From NCBI GenBank assembly GCA_039985655.1, contig JBDWSF010000035.1:1-64000 (forward strand): DNA of 64,000 nucleotides, given 5' to 3'. The stretch comes from Postechiella sp039985655. GTDB lineage: Bacteria > Bacteroidota > Bacteroidia > Flavobacteriales > Flavobacteriaceae. Under the pieces are notes generated by a model. That model was given only the letters and a program-made list of their open reading frames with translations. It ran no database searches and had not been told where the DNA came from. Of this stretch, positions 43,785 to 52,500 are shown piece after piece. Made by a program: the position numbers and the translations under genes. Numbering within the stretch: the first letter of the stretch is position 1; each line of letters starts with the position of its first letter.

Positions 43785-44114
43785 ACTGTCTTCTATCGTT
43801 TATTCATCCAAGATTTTACAAAAAATTAACACCTTTATATGTTTTGTGAAGTACTGCATGAATTTGAATAACTAAAATCTAGATATCATTTGTGTTTAAA
43901 AAGCGTTAATTGTTTTTACTGAAAAAATAACAAAGAAAACGTGTTTTTTAATCGTTAAAAACATTTTTTTATCAGTTTAATGTCGTTAATTATTTTTATT
44001 AAAAATAAGGAAAGAAATCATTTCGTTTTTTGTCGATAAAAAATATGTTTTTGTAGATTTATTTTTTAATTTCGTATTAAATAAAGTCTCTCACAATTTA
44101 ACCCCTATATTATT
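43785..44114. other. AT-rich gene-free region
   Basis: Very AT-rich intergenic DNA of about 330 bases with several TCGTTAA words. No RNA gene, hairpin terminator or promoter that I could single out. Confidence 0.35.
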
Positions 44115-45545
44115 ATGAGAACTTTTAAAATTATTTTTTGCTTAGTCTTAATCGTTATTTTACCAACTAACATTTTTTGTCAAGTAGGAATTGGTAATAC
44201 CAACCCAGATGCTTCTTCAATATTAGACATAACATCAACAACCCAAGGTGTTTTAACACCAAGAATGACAACAACACAGCGAGATGCAATTTCATCTCCA
44301 GCTGAAGGATTATTAGTTTTTGATACAGATGAAGAAGCTTTTTATTATTATGATACCTCTAGTTGGGTAAAATTACTTGGATCAGTTAAAAGAGATAACT
44401 ACAAACTTGTTAAAACGATAGCTGATTTAGCTGATGAATTAACAGCTGGAGGCGGCACTAAATATTTATTAGATACTAATTATTTATACGAAATAAACGG
44501 AAAAATATTAGTAGACTTTCCTATTGATCTTGATGGTGCTCAAATTATGGGGTTAGATATAGATGAAGATATTCTTGAGAGAACAGGAGCAGGAGATTTA
44601 ATTTGCGGAAGTAAAGGAGGTGGTATCAGAGAATTGTCATTATCATCACCTTCAGGTGCTGTTTTTAATCTTGATGATACTGCAGGAACTGAAGAGCTTA
44701 AAATTCATAATGTTAATATTTATGATTCAGCAAGTGTAGGTACAGTAGAAGGTTATTATTTAGTAGATTTTGAAAGTATTGAATATTATGGAAATACTAC
44801 AGGAGTTATTTTTGAAGACATTCATGATTTGTTGTTAAATAATCAAGAATGGTTGCCCACAAATTCTGGTACTTATGAAACTTATCAGGGTACTTTTCAA
44901 TTAATTGAAAAAGAAGAAGGTTTTTGTGACGTAGATACAGGAAACATAGGTATAGATGTAAGTAATGTACCTTTAGTAGTGGAAAAAGCAGTAATATTAG
45001 GGACAATTTTTGATGGAGATGGTTTGTATGTTAATAGATATAGTACAGCGCCGGCAAATTTTGATTTTACTAGTGTATGGTTTGTTGATTCTCCAGGATT
45101 AACTGTTGAAACAGATTTTGTTGCCTCAGGGTATTACCATATGGTAGATAATACAACAGCAACAACATTGACAGGAGATGATATACCTGCAAAAATTTCT
45201 GGAACGACCACGGCCGATAATTTATTTAGAACAGAATCTACAGTTTCTAATAGATTAACATATATTGGGCATAAATTTAGGGAGTTTGAAGTTGTTTGTA
45301 CAGGAACTCTAGAGCATATAACAAATAATGCGCGTATATATGAGTTGTCTTTGTATAAAAATGGTATTCAAATACCTCAAATTTCTTCTGAACGAAGGTT
45401 CACTAAAAATGATGTTGGGAATTTTACTTTAGTAGGTATGCTACCTTTAAATCCTGATGATTATATTGAAGTATATATATCAATTAATAATAATAATAAT
45501 GTGGGCAGTTGTATAATATCGCGTTTAAGCGTTATTTTAAAATAG
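44115..45545 (+). CDS. Secreted protein with tail-fibre-like N-terminal motif
   Basis: The protein has 476 residues with a signal peptide 1-22 (ending NIFCQ). Residues 23-90 carry VGIGNTNPDASSILDI, TTQGVLTPRMTTTQRDAI and GLLVFDTD, a motif set common in secreted flavobacterial proteins and phage tail fibres. The rest is rich in Gly, Asp and aromatic residues with repeated short strands and ends in a compact beta-like domain (GTLEHITNNARIYELSLYKNG). No T9SS sorting domain is visible at the C-terminus. Function unknown; an adhesin or surface fibre is plausible. Confidence 0.6.
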   Translation: MRTFKIIFCLVLIVILPTNIFCQVGIGNTNPDASSILDITSTTQGVLTPRMTTTQRDAISSPAEGLLVFDTDEEAFYYYDTSSWVKLLGSVKRDNYKLVKTIADLADELTAGGGTKYLLDTNYLYEINGKILVDFPIDLDGAQIMGLDIDEDILERTGAGDLICGSKGGGIRELSLSSPSGAVFNLDDTAGTEELKIHNVNIYDSASVGTVEGYYLVDFESIEYYGNTTGVIFEDIHDLLLNNQEWLPTNSGTYETYQGTFQLIEKEEGFCDVDTGNIGIDVSNVPLVVEKAVILGTIFDGDGLYVNRYSTAPANFDFTSVWFVDSPGLTVETDFVASGYYHMVDNTTATTLTGDDIPAKISGTTTADNLFRTESTVSNRLTYIGHKFREFEVVCTGTLEHITNNARIYELSLYKNGIQIPQISSERRFTKNDVGNFTLVGMLPLNPDDYIEVYISINNNNNVGSCIISRLSVILK

Positions 45546-45577
45546 AATAAGAATTCAACTTTTATTTTTAGCTTTAT

Positions 45578-45621
45578 AAGCCATCTCATTAATACTATTT
45601 TCTTCATTTGATGGCTTTGTT
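45578..45621 (+). terminator. Possible terminator with long loop
   Basis: AAGCCATC (45578-45585) and GATGGCTT (45610-45617) pair, followed by TGTTTT. The 24-base loop makes it weak. Confidence 0.4.
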
Positions 45622-45920
45622 TTATGACTTTTATGGGTGCTCATTTTTTTAATTTGAATTCGTACTAGAGTTTCTTACTCAAACTTTTGTTAAGAATGGA
45701 TGCTATCTAAAGATGTGTATTTAAGATCCGCTTTCTTATGATTTTCTCTTAATAGTTTATCAAATATTGCGTTATATTTTACAACAAAAGCTATAGATTT
45801 TAAACTTAAGAACCTTTAATATTCGCGTTTAGACTTTCTTCATCTATTTTAACTTTCACCTCTAGGCGAACAAGGTTCTTTTTTTACTAGTATCAATTCA
45901 AATATATTTGGCTAAAATAA

Positions 45921-46074
45921 CTGTCAAGTTCGAGTAATTCCGGTTTTTTTATCGGAATTGTATCGAGAACAGGTTTTGAAATATAAAATGTTATTCTCGA
46001 TAGTTCTGTTGAGCTTGATGAAATACTAATTTCACTCATAAAAACGAGCAAAATTCACTCAAAATGTACAACGG
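45921..46074. repeat. GTATCGAGAAC element, longer copy
   Basis: GTCAAGTTCGAG (45923-45934), an internal ATTCCGG/TCGGAAT-like hairpin and TGTATCGAGAAC (45959-45970) mirror the copy at 1807-1853. Further right, ATTCTCGATA and, at 46060-46074, CAAAATGTACAACGG match the complement of the outer end of the copy at 497-674 (CCGTTGTGCATTTTG). The right boundary is therefore probably near 46074. Confidence 0.65.
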
Positions 46075-46167
46075 TTTTACTTATCTATTTTTTAATATTT
46101 CTATTATCAACCTGAGTTTTATTATTAATTGTATAGTAATAAGTGCTTTATGAGTGAGGAGCAATCA

Positions 46168-46262
46168 TATGTCACCTTGAGAGCAGTCGAAAGGTCTTTA
46201 AATCATAATGAGGTTTCGACTTTAGTTTATGCTGAGCGTAGCTAGAAGTGCTCAACCTAACA
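46168..46262. repeat. Worn intergenic repeat with GTCGAAAGG / GAGCGTAGC words
   Basis: The segment contains GTCACCTTGAGAGCAGTCGA and TTATGCTGAGCGTAGCTAGA, similar to the interior of the nested element at 10175-10298. Such words are common in flavobacterial intergenic DNA. A 61-residue minus-strand open frame over it is not credible. Confidence 0.45.
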
Positions 46263-46424
46263 ATAAAATAATGTTCTAAATAGAAGTGTTTTATAGATGT
46301 ATCATTAATTGAACTCAGATTATCAGTTTTAATAAAAAACGTTTCTCTCTTATTCATTTTAAGATCTGTTTTTAGGTATTTTTTCTTTCATAAATTGCTT
46401 ATTAAGCTTTTAATCGGGTTTTTT

Positions 46425-46458
46425 TACACAAATATGTGTTCGAACACATATTTGTGTA
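46425..46458. promoter_or_regulatory. 34-bp perfect palindrome, candidate operator
   Basis: The 17 bases TACACAAATATGTGTTC (46425-46441) are followed directly by their exact reverse complement (46442-46458), with no spacer. The core GTGTTCGAACAC (46436-46447) recurs in near-identical form 90 bp downstream. It lies 175 bases before the beta-helix gene. Confidence 0.6.
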
Positions 46459-46525
46459 TGAATTCATTGTCAATTAGAAAAAAGACATATACATTAGCAG
46501 GAAAGTTATTACTTCATCTTAATGT

Positions 46526-46537
46526 GTGCTCGAGCAC
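46526..46537. promoter_or_regulatory. 12-bp palindrome GTGCTCGAGCAC, second candidate operator
   Basis: A perfect palindrome that differs from the core at 46436-46447 only at one symmetric pair (T/A to C/G). The centres are 90 bp apart. It lies 96 bases before the ATG at 46633. Confidence 0.55.
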
Positions 46538-46632
46538 GTTTTGAATTTTGTTCATGAAGTCGAAATTTTAAACTTTTAAGAAAGATGAAAAAATATAATT
46601 TTTAAAATTAGAATTATTAATTATTATTAAAA

Positions 46633-48501
46633 ATGAAAGTTATGAAAGTTATGAAAATTATGAGAATCAATTTATTTATTCTGCTTTGCTATATGCAAGG
46701 TTTTTCACAAATTTATGTGTCAACTACAGGTAATGATACAACAGGAACAGGTACATCAACTCTACCTTATGCAACGATTGCCCAAGGTATATTGTCTGTA
46801 GCAACAGGGGGAACAGTATATGTGAGTCCAGGAACATATCCTGTTACAGGACCAATGTATATTGGTAAGCCTTTGACAGTTGCGAAAAATGGTACAGGTG
46901 CGGTAATTGTAGATGCTTCTGGATGGACCAGTACAGATACTTATGTTTTAGGAATTGTCAACACTAATAATGTTACTATTAATGGTTTGACTATTAAAAA
47001 CAAAATAGGAAATGGAAGTAAAGGTATATGGGTTTTAGCAAACTCAGGTGCAACATCAAACCTTAGTGATATTACTATTAAAAATTGTACGGTTACAAAC
47101 ATTGGATGGACGAGTCATGATCTGTCTACAAGTCCAGCTAGTAGTAGTATCGTTGCTAATGCCATTAAAATAGATGGTGGTAATGGAACATATGCTATTG
47201 CTGATGTGACATTAGAAAATAATACAGTTTATAACTGTGCTACAGGATGGGGAGAAGCAGTTACTTTAACGGGTAATGTCGATGGATTTACAGTTACAAA
47301 AAATACAGTATATGACATTGCAAATATAGGAATTGTAGCAGCTGGAAATTATACTTCTACAGGAGCTACAAGTAATAATCAAGCTAGAAACGGGAAAATT
47401 TCTTTGAATGAAGTATATGACTGTATGAGTACTATTGCAAATAGTGCGGGTATTTATCTTGATGGTTCAAAAAATTGTACAGTAACAAGAAACGAAGTCT
47501 ATAATTGTGGTGTTGGAATTTCAGTTGGAGCAGAACAAGATACTTCTGCTGGATTTGGAGGAACAGCAACTGGGCATATTATAAACAACAATTCTATTTA
47601 TAATAATGTCATCACAGGTGCAATTATTGGAGGAGTTATAGGTAGTGGATATACGACTTCATTAGCTAATACAGCATTTTATAATAATACGTTTTACAAG
47701 AACAGAACAGGAGCTACTATAAATGGAGTTACAACTGTTGGGGGTATTGCTGTATCTACTATAGCAGATAATTTTGGAGGTGAGGTGCATCTTCAAAACA
47801 GTTCTGGAGTGACTTTTAAAAATAACATTATATACGCAAGTACAAATAAAAAAGCATTATTGGCTTCTTTTGGTTATACAGTGTCTAGTTTTGTTTCAGA
47901 TTATAATCTTTATTATAGAGATACTAGTACAACCTTTATAATAGATTTAACAGGAGTAAGTTTTAATGGTAGTACAACAACGGGTTCATATAGCCCAAGT
48001 CAATTTGCAACGGCTACTGGACTTGAAACAAACGCTATAGTTGGATTACCTGGATTTACAAATGCAGCTATATTTGATTTTGGATTAGTTACTGCTGCTT
48101 TTGCTACAGATAAAGGAGACACAACTTATAGTTCAACGTATTCTAATACTTTAGATTTCGATGGAGATACACGTTTAAGAAATGGACGTATCGATATAGG
48201 TTGTTCTGAATTACAAACAGGAACATCAAAATCATCTAAAGTAAAAGACGGGATAACTTCAAGTTTTAAAATTTATAATAGTCTTGAATCTAATGAAATT
48301 AATATAGATTTTGGAGAAACGATTAAACATGCTAAAGTATCTATGGTAGATTTGAGTGGAAGAACTGTTTTTAAGAAAGATTTTAACAATACTAATTTGG
48401 GGACATTTACTGTTTCAGAATTAAAAAAATCAGGACAAATATTTGTTTTAAAAGTTGAGACTGATACTGAAAAAAGTAATCATAAAATTTATTTGGAATA
48501 A
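46633..48501 (+). CDS. Secreted right-handed beta-helix protein with T9SS sorting domain
   Basis: The protein has 622 residues. Four Met codons lie in a row of near repeats (MKVMKVMKIMRINL), so the true start is uncertain. The signal peptide core begins at M10 and ends YMQGFSQ. Residues 25-90 match the start of parallel beta-helix enzymes (IYVSTTGNDTTGTG, GGTVYVSPGTY). Stacked strands with Asn ladders follow (NNVTINGLTIKNK, KNCTVTRNEVYNC, ITIKNCTV). The last 85 residues form a T9SS type A domain (HAKVSMVDLSGRTVFKKDF). It probably acts on or binds polysaccharide; a catalytic site cannot be assigned. Confidence 0.8.
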   Translation: MKVMKVMKIMRINLFILLCYMQGFSQIYVSTTGNDTTGTGTSTLPYATIAQGILSVATGGTVYVSPGTYPVTGPMYIGKPLTVAKNGTGAVIVDASGWTSTDTYVLGIVNTNNVTINGLTIKNKIGNGSKGIWVLANSGATSNLSDITIKNCTVTNIGWTSHDLSTSPASSSIVANAIKIDGGNGTYAIADVTLENNTVYNCATGWGEAVTLTGNVDGFTVTKNTVYDIANIGIVAAGNYTSTGATSNNQARNGKISLNEVYDCMSTIANSAGIYLDGSKNCTVTRNEVYNCGVGISVGAEQDTSAGFGGTATGHIINNNSIYNNVITGAIIGGVIGSGYTTSLANTAFYNNTFYKNRTGATINGVTTVGGIAVSTIADNFGGEVHLQNSSGVTFKNNIIYASTNKKALLASFGYTVSSFVSDYNLYYRDTSTTFIIDLTGVSFNGSTTTGSYSPSQFATATGLETNAIVGLPGFTNAAIFDFGLVTAAFATDKGDTTYSSTYSNTLDFDGDTRLRNGRIDIGCSELQTGTSKSSKVKDGITSSFKIYNSLESNEINIDFGETIKHAKVSMVDLSGRTVFKKDFNNTNLGTFTVSELKKSGQIFVLKVETDTEKSNHKIYLE

Positions 48502-48664
48502 ATTTTAATGTGAATATTTACCCTTTTTTGTATTTAATATTATAAGAGTAATAAATAAAACTGGAGTTTATTACATAGAATATTGAGACACAAAAACAAG
48601 TTTAATACAAGAGGAATGTAAGAATAACAATACTATTTGTATTAAGTGAAAAGGGTGTAAAAAC

Positions 48665-48700
48665 AAAAAACCCGCAAACTTTGATAAGTAGCGGGTTTTT
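48665..48700 (-). terminator. Terminator of the RNase E/G gene
   Basis: CCCGC (48671-48675) and GCGGG (48691-48695) extend through A/T arms to a stem of about 10 bp, four bases past the stop. It has A and T runs on both sides and may also stop plus-strand transcripts. Confidence 0.75.
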
Positions 48701-48703
48701 AAA

Positions 48704-50251
48704 TTATTTAATTTGATTACCATCTTTATCGAAAAAGTGGTATTCTAGATATGTGTAAGCATCTCTTGGTAAAATTTTCACCCATTTTTTATGTTCAAAA
48801 AACCATTTTGAACGTAGTGATGGAAAACCTTTTGTTAAGAAGGCTGCTATAAAAGGATGTGTGTTTAAAGTCAGCTTTTTATAGTCTTTTTTTAATAGTT
48901 GATCAAGATCGTGTTCTATTTTTTGCACCAAACCTATGGGTGCTTCAACCTCAGAACCGTTAATAATCACGTCTGGATTTTCCTCACGTGTTTTAATCTT
49001 CATTTCTGGGCGAACGCGTTGTCTTGTAATTTGTATCAATCCAAATTTACTTGGAGGCAATATTTTGTGTTTAGCTCTATCGTCCTTCATTTCATCGCGA
49101 AGGTGATTAAAGAGTTTTTGCCTGTTTTCTGCGTTTGTCATATCAATAAAATCGACTACAATAATGCCTCCCATATCACGTAAACGTAATTGGCGTGCCA
49201 TTTCTGTAGCTGCGATTAAATTAACTTCTAATGCTGTATCCTCTTGGTTATTGGCTTTGTTAGATCGGTTTCCGCTATTTACATCAATAACGTGTAAGGC
49301 TTCAGTGTGTTCTATAATTAGATACGCACCTTTTGCCATAGAAACGGTTTTTCCAAAAGAGGTTTTAATTTGTCTTTCAATTCCAAATTTTTCAAAAATT
49401 GGAACCTTAGTTTGATACTGTTTAACTATTGATTCTTTTTTAGGTGCAATTTCTTGCACGTATTCTTTAATTTGAAAGTAAAGCTCTTCATCATCAACAT
49501 GAATACTTGTAAAAGTGTCGTTGAATATATCTCGTAAAATTGACGAGGCTTTATTCATTTCTCCTAATACTTTACTTGGATGATGTGCTTTGTGTAGCTT
49601 TTTACTCATTGCTGTCCAAAGAGTAAGCAAATTTTGTAAATCTTTGTCTAGTTCTGCTACTTTTTTGCCTTGTGCTACCGTACGAACAATAATACCAAAA
49701 CCTTGCGGTGTGATACTTTTAACCAATCGTTTTAATCTGTCTTTTTCTTCACGATCTTCTATCTTTTGAGAAATAGAAATTCGATTAGAAAACGGAACTA
49801 AAACAATATATCTACCAGCTATAGAAAGCTCAGAACTAATTCTAGGCCCTTTAGTCGATATAGGTTCTTTTACTATTTGTACTAATAGCGATTGATTTGA
49901 TTTTAAGACATCGGCAATTTTGCCGTCTTTATCAATATCTTTTTCAAATGGGAAATTTTTTAGTGAAAAATCTTTTAGTTTACCTGCGCTTACACTTTTT
50001 GTGAATTTTAAAAGAGAAGGAAGTTTTGGCCCTAAATCGTGATAGTGCAAAAACGCATCTTTCTCGTAACCTACATTAACAAATGCAGCATTTAGTCCAG
50101 GAACAGCTTTTCTTATTTTGGCAATAAACACGTCGCCAACCGAAAAATTATTTCCGCCTTCATCTTTCTGTAATTCAATAAGTTTTCCATCTTTTAATAA
50201 GGCAAAATCAACATGATCGGAACTAGATCTAATGATCAATTCTTTATCCAT
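48704..50251 (-). CDS. rng: Ribonuclease E/G family protein
   Basis: The protein has 515 residues. An S1-like RNA-binding region lies in the first 110 residues (GDVFIAKIRKAVPGLNAAFVNVGYEKDAFLH). The catalytic core has RTVAQGKK, HVIDVNSGNRSNK and GGIIVVDFIDM with the metal-binding Asp residues, then a C-terminal zinc-link-like region without the usual clear CxxC. It cleaves single-stranded RNA in rRNA maturation and mRNA decay. The position beside HU and mutY is common in Flavobacteriia. Confidence 0.9.
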   Translation of the reverse strand: MDKELIIRSSSDHVDFALLKDGKLIELQKDEGGNNFSVGDVFIAKIRKAVPGLNAAFVNVGYEKDAFLHYHDLGPKLPSLLKFTKSVSAGKLKDFSLKNFPFEKDIDKDGKIADVLKSNQSLLVQIVKEPISTKGPRISSELSIAGRYIVLVPFSNRISISQKIEDREEKDRLKRLVKSITPQGFGIIVRTVAQGKKVAELDKDLQNLLTLWTAMSKKLHKAHHPSKVLGEMNKASSILRDIFNDTFTSIHVDDEELYFQIKEYVQEIAPKKESIVKQYQTKVPIFEKFGIERQIKTSFGKTVSMAKGAYLIIEHTEALHVIDVNSGNRSNKANNQEDTALEVNLIAATEMARQLRLRDMGGIIVVDFIDMTNAENRQKLFNHLRDEMKDDRAKHKILPPSKFGLIQITRQRVRPEMKIKTREENPDVIINGSEVEAPIGLVQKIEHDLDQLLKKDYKKLTLNTHPFIAAFLTKGFPSLRSKWFFEHKKWVKILPRDAYTYLEYHFFDKDGNQIK

Positions 50252-50586
50252 TTAGTTAATTTTTATCCATACATTTTAATTAAAAGCTAAAAGTCAAAAG
50301 TTAAAAATTGAAATTTTTGAGAATAACAACTAATAACCAGCAACCAATATCTAAAAACCAAATTATACAGATGGATTATACATTATTTTTATTGATTGTC
50401 TAAAGCATGTTTTAGCGACCATTTTATGTATTTCAAAATCTTAATAAATAGTATTAAAGATTCATTATGTCAATAAAAATGGTACTTGTGTTGTTTAGAC
50501 AAACAATCACAGGATTTTTAAATCCGTGGAGTTCATTGTTTCATTTGAACGAACTCATTTCAAAGAACTTTGTTGTTTTTAAAATC
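50252..50586. other. Gene-free region upstream of the RNase E/G gene
   Basis: No gene visible. The piece around 50282-50365 (AAAGCTAAAAGTCAAAAG, AACAACTAATAACCAGCAAC) is a kind of low-complexity sequence often seen between flavobacterial genes. The upstream control region of the ribonuclease gene must lie here, but I cannot place a promoter. Confidence 0.35.
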
Positions 50587-50618
50587 AAAAAAAGTAGTTA
50601 ATCTAACTACTTTTTTTT
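50587..50618 (-). terminator. Terminator after the small basic protein gene
   Basis: GTAGTTA (50594-50600), loop ATC, TAACTAC (50604-50610), flanked by seven A and eight T. Placed directly after the stop at 50622. Confidence 0.8.
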
Positions 50619-50621
50619 AAT

Positions 50622-50714
50622 TTATTTTTTCTTTTTGTGACGGTTAGCGCGTCTACGTTTTTTACGTTTGTGCGTCGCTACCTTATGTCTTTTTCGTTTT
50701 TTACCACTTGGCAT
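50622..50714 (-). CDS. 30-residue, highly basic protein, probably ribosome-associated
   Basis: The minus strand encodes MPSGKKRKRHKVATHKRKKR and ten more residues ending RHKKKK, with a TAA stop. About 20 of the 30 residues are Lys, Arg or His. It starts with ATG at 50714, lies 38 bases downstream of the HU gene and is followed at once by a strong terminator, so it looks like a real gene co-transcribed with HU. Composition resembles very small ribosomal proteins. Proteins like this recur in Bacteroidota; whether it equals a named ribosomal protein such as bTHX or the Bacteroidota-specific bL38 I cannot tell. Confidence 0.75.
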   Translation of the reverse strand: MPSGKKRKRHKVATHKRKKRRRANRHKKKK

Positions 50715-50752
50715 AGTATAGTGTCTTTAAATTAATAATTCTTTTTAATGTT

Positions 50753-51043
50753 TTATTTAACGTCTACATTAGTTTTTACACCTTCTACAAAAACTTTCGC
50801 AGGTTTAAATGCAGGAATATTATGTGCAGGTATCTTGATCGTAGTGTTTTTAGAAATGTTTCTACCCGTTTTTTCAGCTCTTGTTTTAATTATAAAGCTT
50901 CCAAAACCTCTTAAGTATACATTATCACCACTTTCTAAAGAAGTTTTCACCTCTTCCATAAATGTTTCAACAGTTGCTTGAACATCTCCTTTTTCAATTC
51001 CTAATTTCTCAGAAATTTTTGCTACTAAATCAGCCTTCGTCAT
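50753..51043 (-). CDS. HU-family DNA-binding protein
   Basis: This 96-residue protein has the HU/IHF fold: MTKADLVAKISEKLGIEKGDVQATVETFM, then the beta arms with GFGSFIIKTRAEKTGRNISKNT, and IPAHNIPAFKPAKVF with the intercalating-proline region. It bends and compacts DNA. Start ATG at 51043, with a complete promoter upstream. It probably shares a transcript with the small basic protein gene. Confidence 0.93.
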   Translation of the reverse strand: MTKADLVAKISEKLGIEKGDVQATVETFMEEVKTSLESGDNVYLRGFGSFIIKTRAEKTGRNISKNTTIKIPAHNIPAFKPAKVFVEGVKTNVDVK

Positions 51044-51087
51044 TTTTAATATTTATTTTTATGTTACTGTATAATTTAAAAGGGATG

Positions 51088-51120
51088 CAAATATAGGAAT
51101 TAAATATTCAATATTTCAAA
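51088..51120 (-). promoter_or_regulatory. Promoter of the HU gene
   Basis: Read on the minus strand: TTTG (51117-51120), 21-base spacer, TATATTTG (51088-51095), 44 bases before the ATG. Confidence 0.65.
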
Positions 51121-51153
51121 CCTAATTCATTAAAATTTAAGAATATAAACGTT

Positions 51154-51161
51154 TATTTTTG
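51154..51161 (+). promoter_or_regulatory. -7 box that sets the mutY start
   Basis: TATTTTTG overlaps the possible TTG start at 51159 and favours the ATG at 51183, 21 bases downstream. Confidence 0.5.
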
Positions 51162-51182
51162 TTGACAGTTTATAAGCTCTTA

Positions 51183-52223
51183 ATGAAATTCTCTAAAATT
51201 TTAATTCACTGGTACTCAATCAATAAGCGTGATCTTCCGTGGAGGCAAACCACAGACCCGTATCGCATTTGGTTGTCTGAAATTATATTACAACAGACAC
51301 AAGTCAAACAAGGGCTACCATATTACAATGATTTTCTGGCTGAGTTTCCGTCAGTTTTTCATCTTGCAGAAGCAAAAGAAGAAAAGGTTTTAAAATTATG
51401 GCAAGGCTTAGGTTATTATTCTAGAGCACGGAATTTGCATGCAACGGCAAAGCATGTCGTTGATGAATTAAAAGGAACGTTTCCCAATAATTATAAAGCA
51501 TTATTAAAATTAAAAGGTATTGGCGATTATACGGCTAGTGCTATATCGTCTATTTGTTTTAACGAAGTTGCTGCGGTTGTAGATGGTAATGTATATAGGA
51601 TGTTGTCTCGATATTTTGGAATTGACACACCTATTAATTCTTCAAAAGGCGCAAAAGAGTTTAAGCTTTTAGCGCAGGAATTAATTGATAAAAAGCAACC
51701 CGCTGAGTTTAATCAAGCCATTATGGAGTTTGGTGCTAGACAATGTAAACCAAAAAATCCTGATTGTAGTTCGTGTCCGTTTCAAAATAGCTGCGTCGCT
51801 TTACAAAAAAAAACGATTGCCGAATTACCAGTGAAAATTAAATCCGCAAAAGCGAAAAAAAAATATTTCAACTTTTTAGTTTTTATTTCTGAAGACCATA
51901 AAACGATTTTAGAGAAACGAGAAGGAAAAGGTATTTGGCAAAATCTCTACCAGTTCCCTTTAATTGAAACCCAAGAGGAAGCTAGTTTCGAAACGATTTT
52001 AGAGCTGGTGAAAGCACAAGAATTGTTAAAAGGTGTGCCTTTTAAATTGATTCCTGATGATGAGGATGCTATTGTTCACAAACTATCGCATCAACATTTA
52101 CACACCAAGTTTTGGATTGTTAAAACAAAATTGGGATTTAAAACGGGGATTTTAATAGATGATATTGAAAGTTACGCGGTGCCTATTTTAATCGGAAATT
52201 TTATTGGACGGTTTAATTTTTAA
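51183..52223 (+). CDS. mutY: A/G-specific adenine DNA glycosylase
   Basis: From the ATG at 51183 it has 346 residues and removes adenine mispaired with 8-oxoguanine. Motifs: RDLPWRQTTDPYRIWLSEIILQQTQV with the catalytic Glu, LKGIGDYTASAISS (helix-hairpin-helix), VVDGNVYRMLSR with the catalytic Asp, and the four Fe-S cysteines in CKPKNPDCSSCPFQNSC. A C-terminal NUDIX-like domain (about 225-346) reads 8-oxoG. A TTG at 51159 adds eight residues but overlaps the promoter. Confidence 0.94.
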   Translation: MKFSKILIHWYSINKRDLPWRQTTDPYRIWLSEIILQQTQVKQGLPYYNDFLAEFPSVFHLAEAKEEKVLKLWQGLGYYSRARNLHATAKHVVDELKGTFPNNYKALLKLKGIGDYTASAISSICFNEVAAVVDGNVYRMLSRYFGIDTPINSSKGAKEFKLLAQELIDKKQPAEFNQAIMEFGARQCKPKNPDCSSCPFQNSCVALQKKTIAELPVKIKSAKAKKKYFNFLVFISEDHKTILEKREGKGIWQNLYQFPLIETQEEASFETILELVKAQELLKGVPFKLIPDDEDAIVHKLSHQHLHTKFWIVKTKLGFKTGILIDDIESYAVPILIGNFIGRFNF

Positions 52224-52247
52224 ATAACTCTGAAAAACTAAGTTTTT

Positions 52248-52440
52248 GAGTTTCGTTTGAAATTGTAATTCTCGAGGCATCGAGAATCTAAAAGTGTAGA
52301 ATGTTTTGATAAATTCTACATTTTTTATAGAATAGGTCGAACAATCATATTTTTTTATTAATTTTAAACAAAGGGAAAGAGATTCTCAATTAAAAATCGA
52401 GTTTCTTATTGAATTATAATTCCCGAGACATCGGAAATCT
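52248..52440. repeat. Pair of 42-bp direct repeats between mutY and ssb
   Basis: Segments 52248-52289 and 52399-52440 (offset 151 bases) match at 33 of 42 positions and each contain a CGAG-type hairpin (ATTCTCG...CGAGAAT in the first). They start GAGTTTC and end AATCT. Confidence 0.5.
52295..52327 (+). terminator. Terminator of mutY
   Basis: TGTAGAAT (52295-52302) and ATTCTACA (52313-52320) form a perfect 8-bp stem followed by six T. Confidence 0.75.
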
Positions 52441-52469
52441 AAAAATAAAGAAATGAATAAATATTTCTT

Positions 52470-52477
52470 TATTTTTG
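52470..52477 (+). promoter_or_regulatory. -7 box of ssb
   Basis: TATTTTTG lies 23 bases before the ATG at 52501. Confidence 0.5.
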
Positions 52478-52500
52478 CTTACTTTAAAAATTGAAATATT

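Noticed and set aside
46172..46357. 61-residue minus-strand open frame
   Set aside because: It sits over a worn intergenic repeat and has no upstream signals.
46436..46447. LexA/Cheo-type SOS box
   Set aside because: The SOS box of Gram-positive type is GAAC-N4-GTTC; here the halves are in the opposite order (GTTC-GAAC).
46425..46458. Palindrome as a rho-independent terminator
   Set aside because: There is no T run directly after the stem on either strand, and no gene ends close by. A T run precedes it only on the plus strand.
51159..51182. TTG start for mutY
   Set aside because: It lies within the -7 box TATTTTTG; the ATG at 51183 fits the family.
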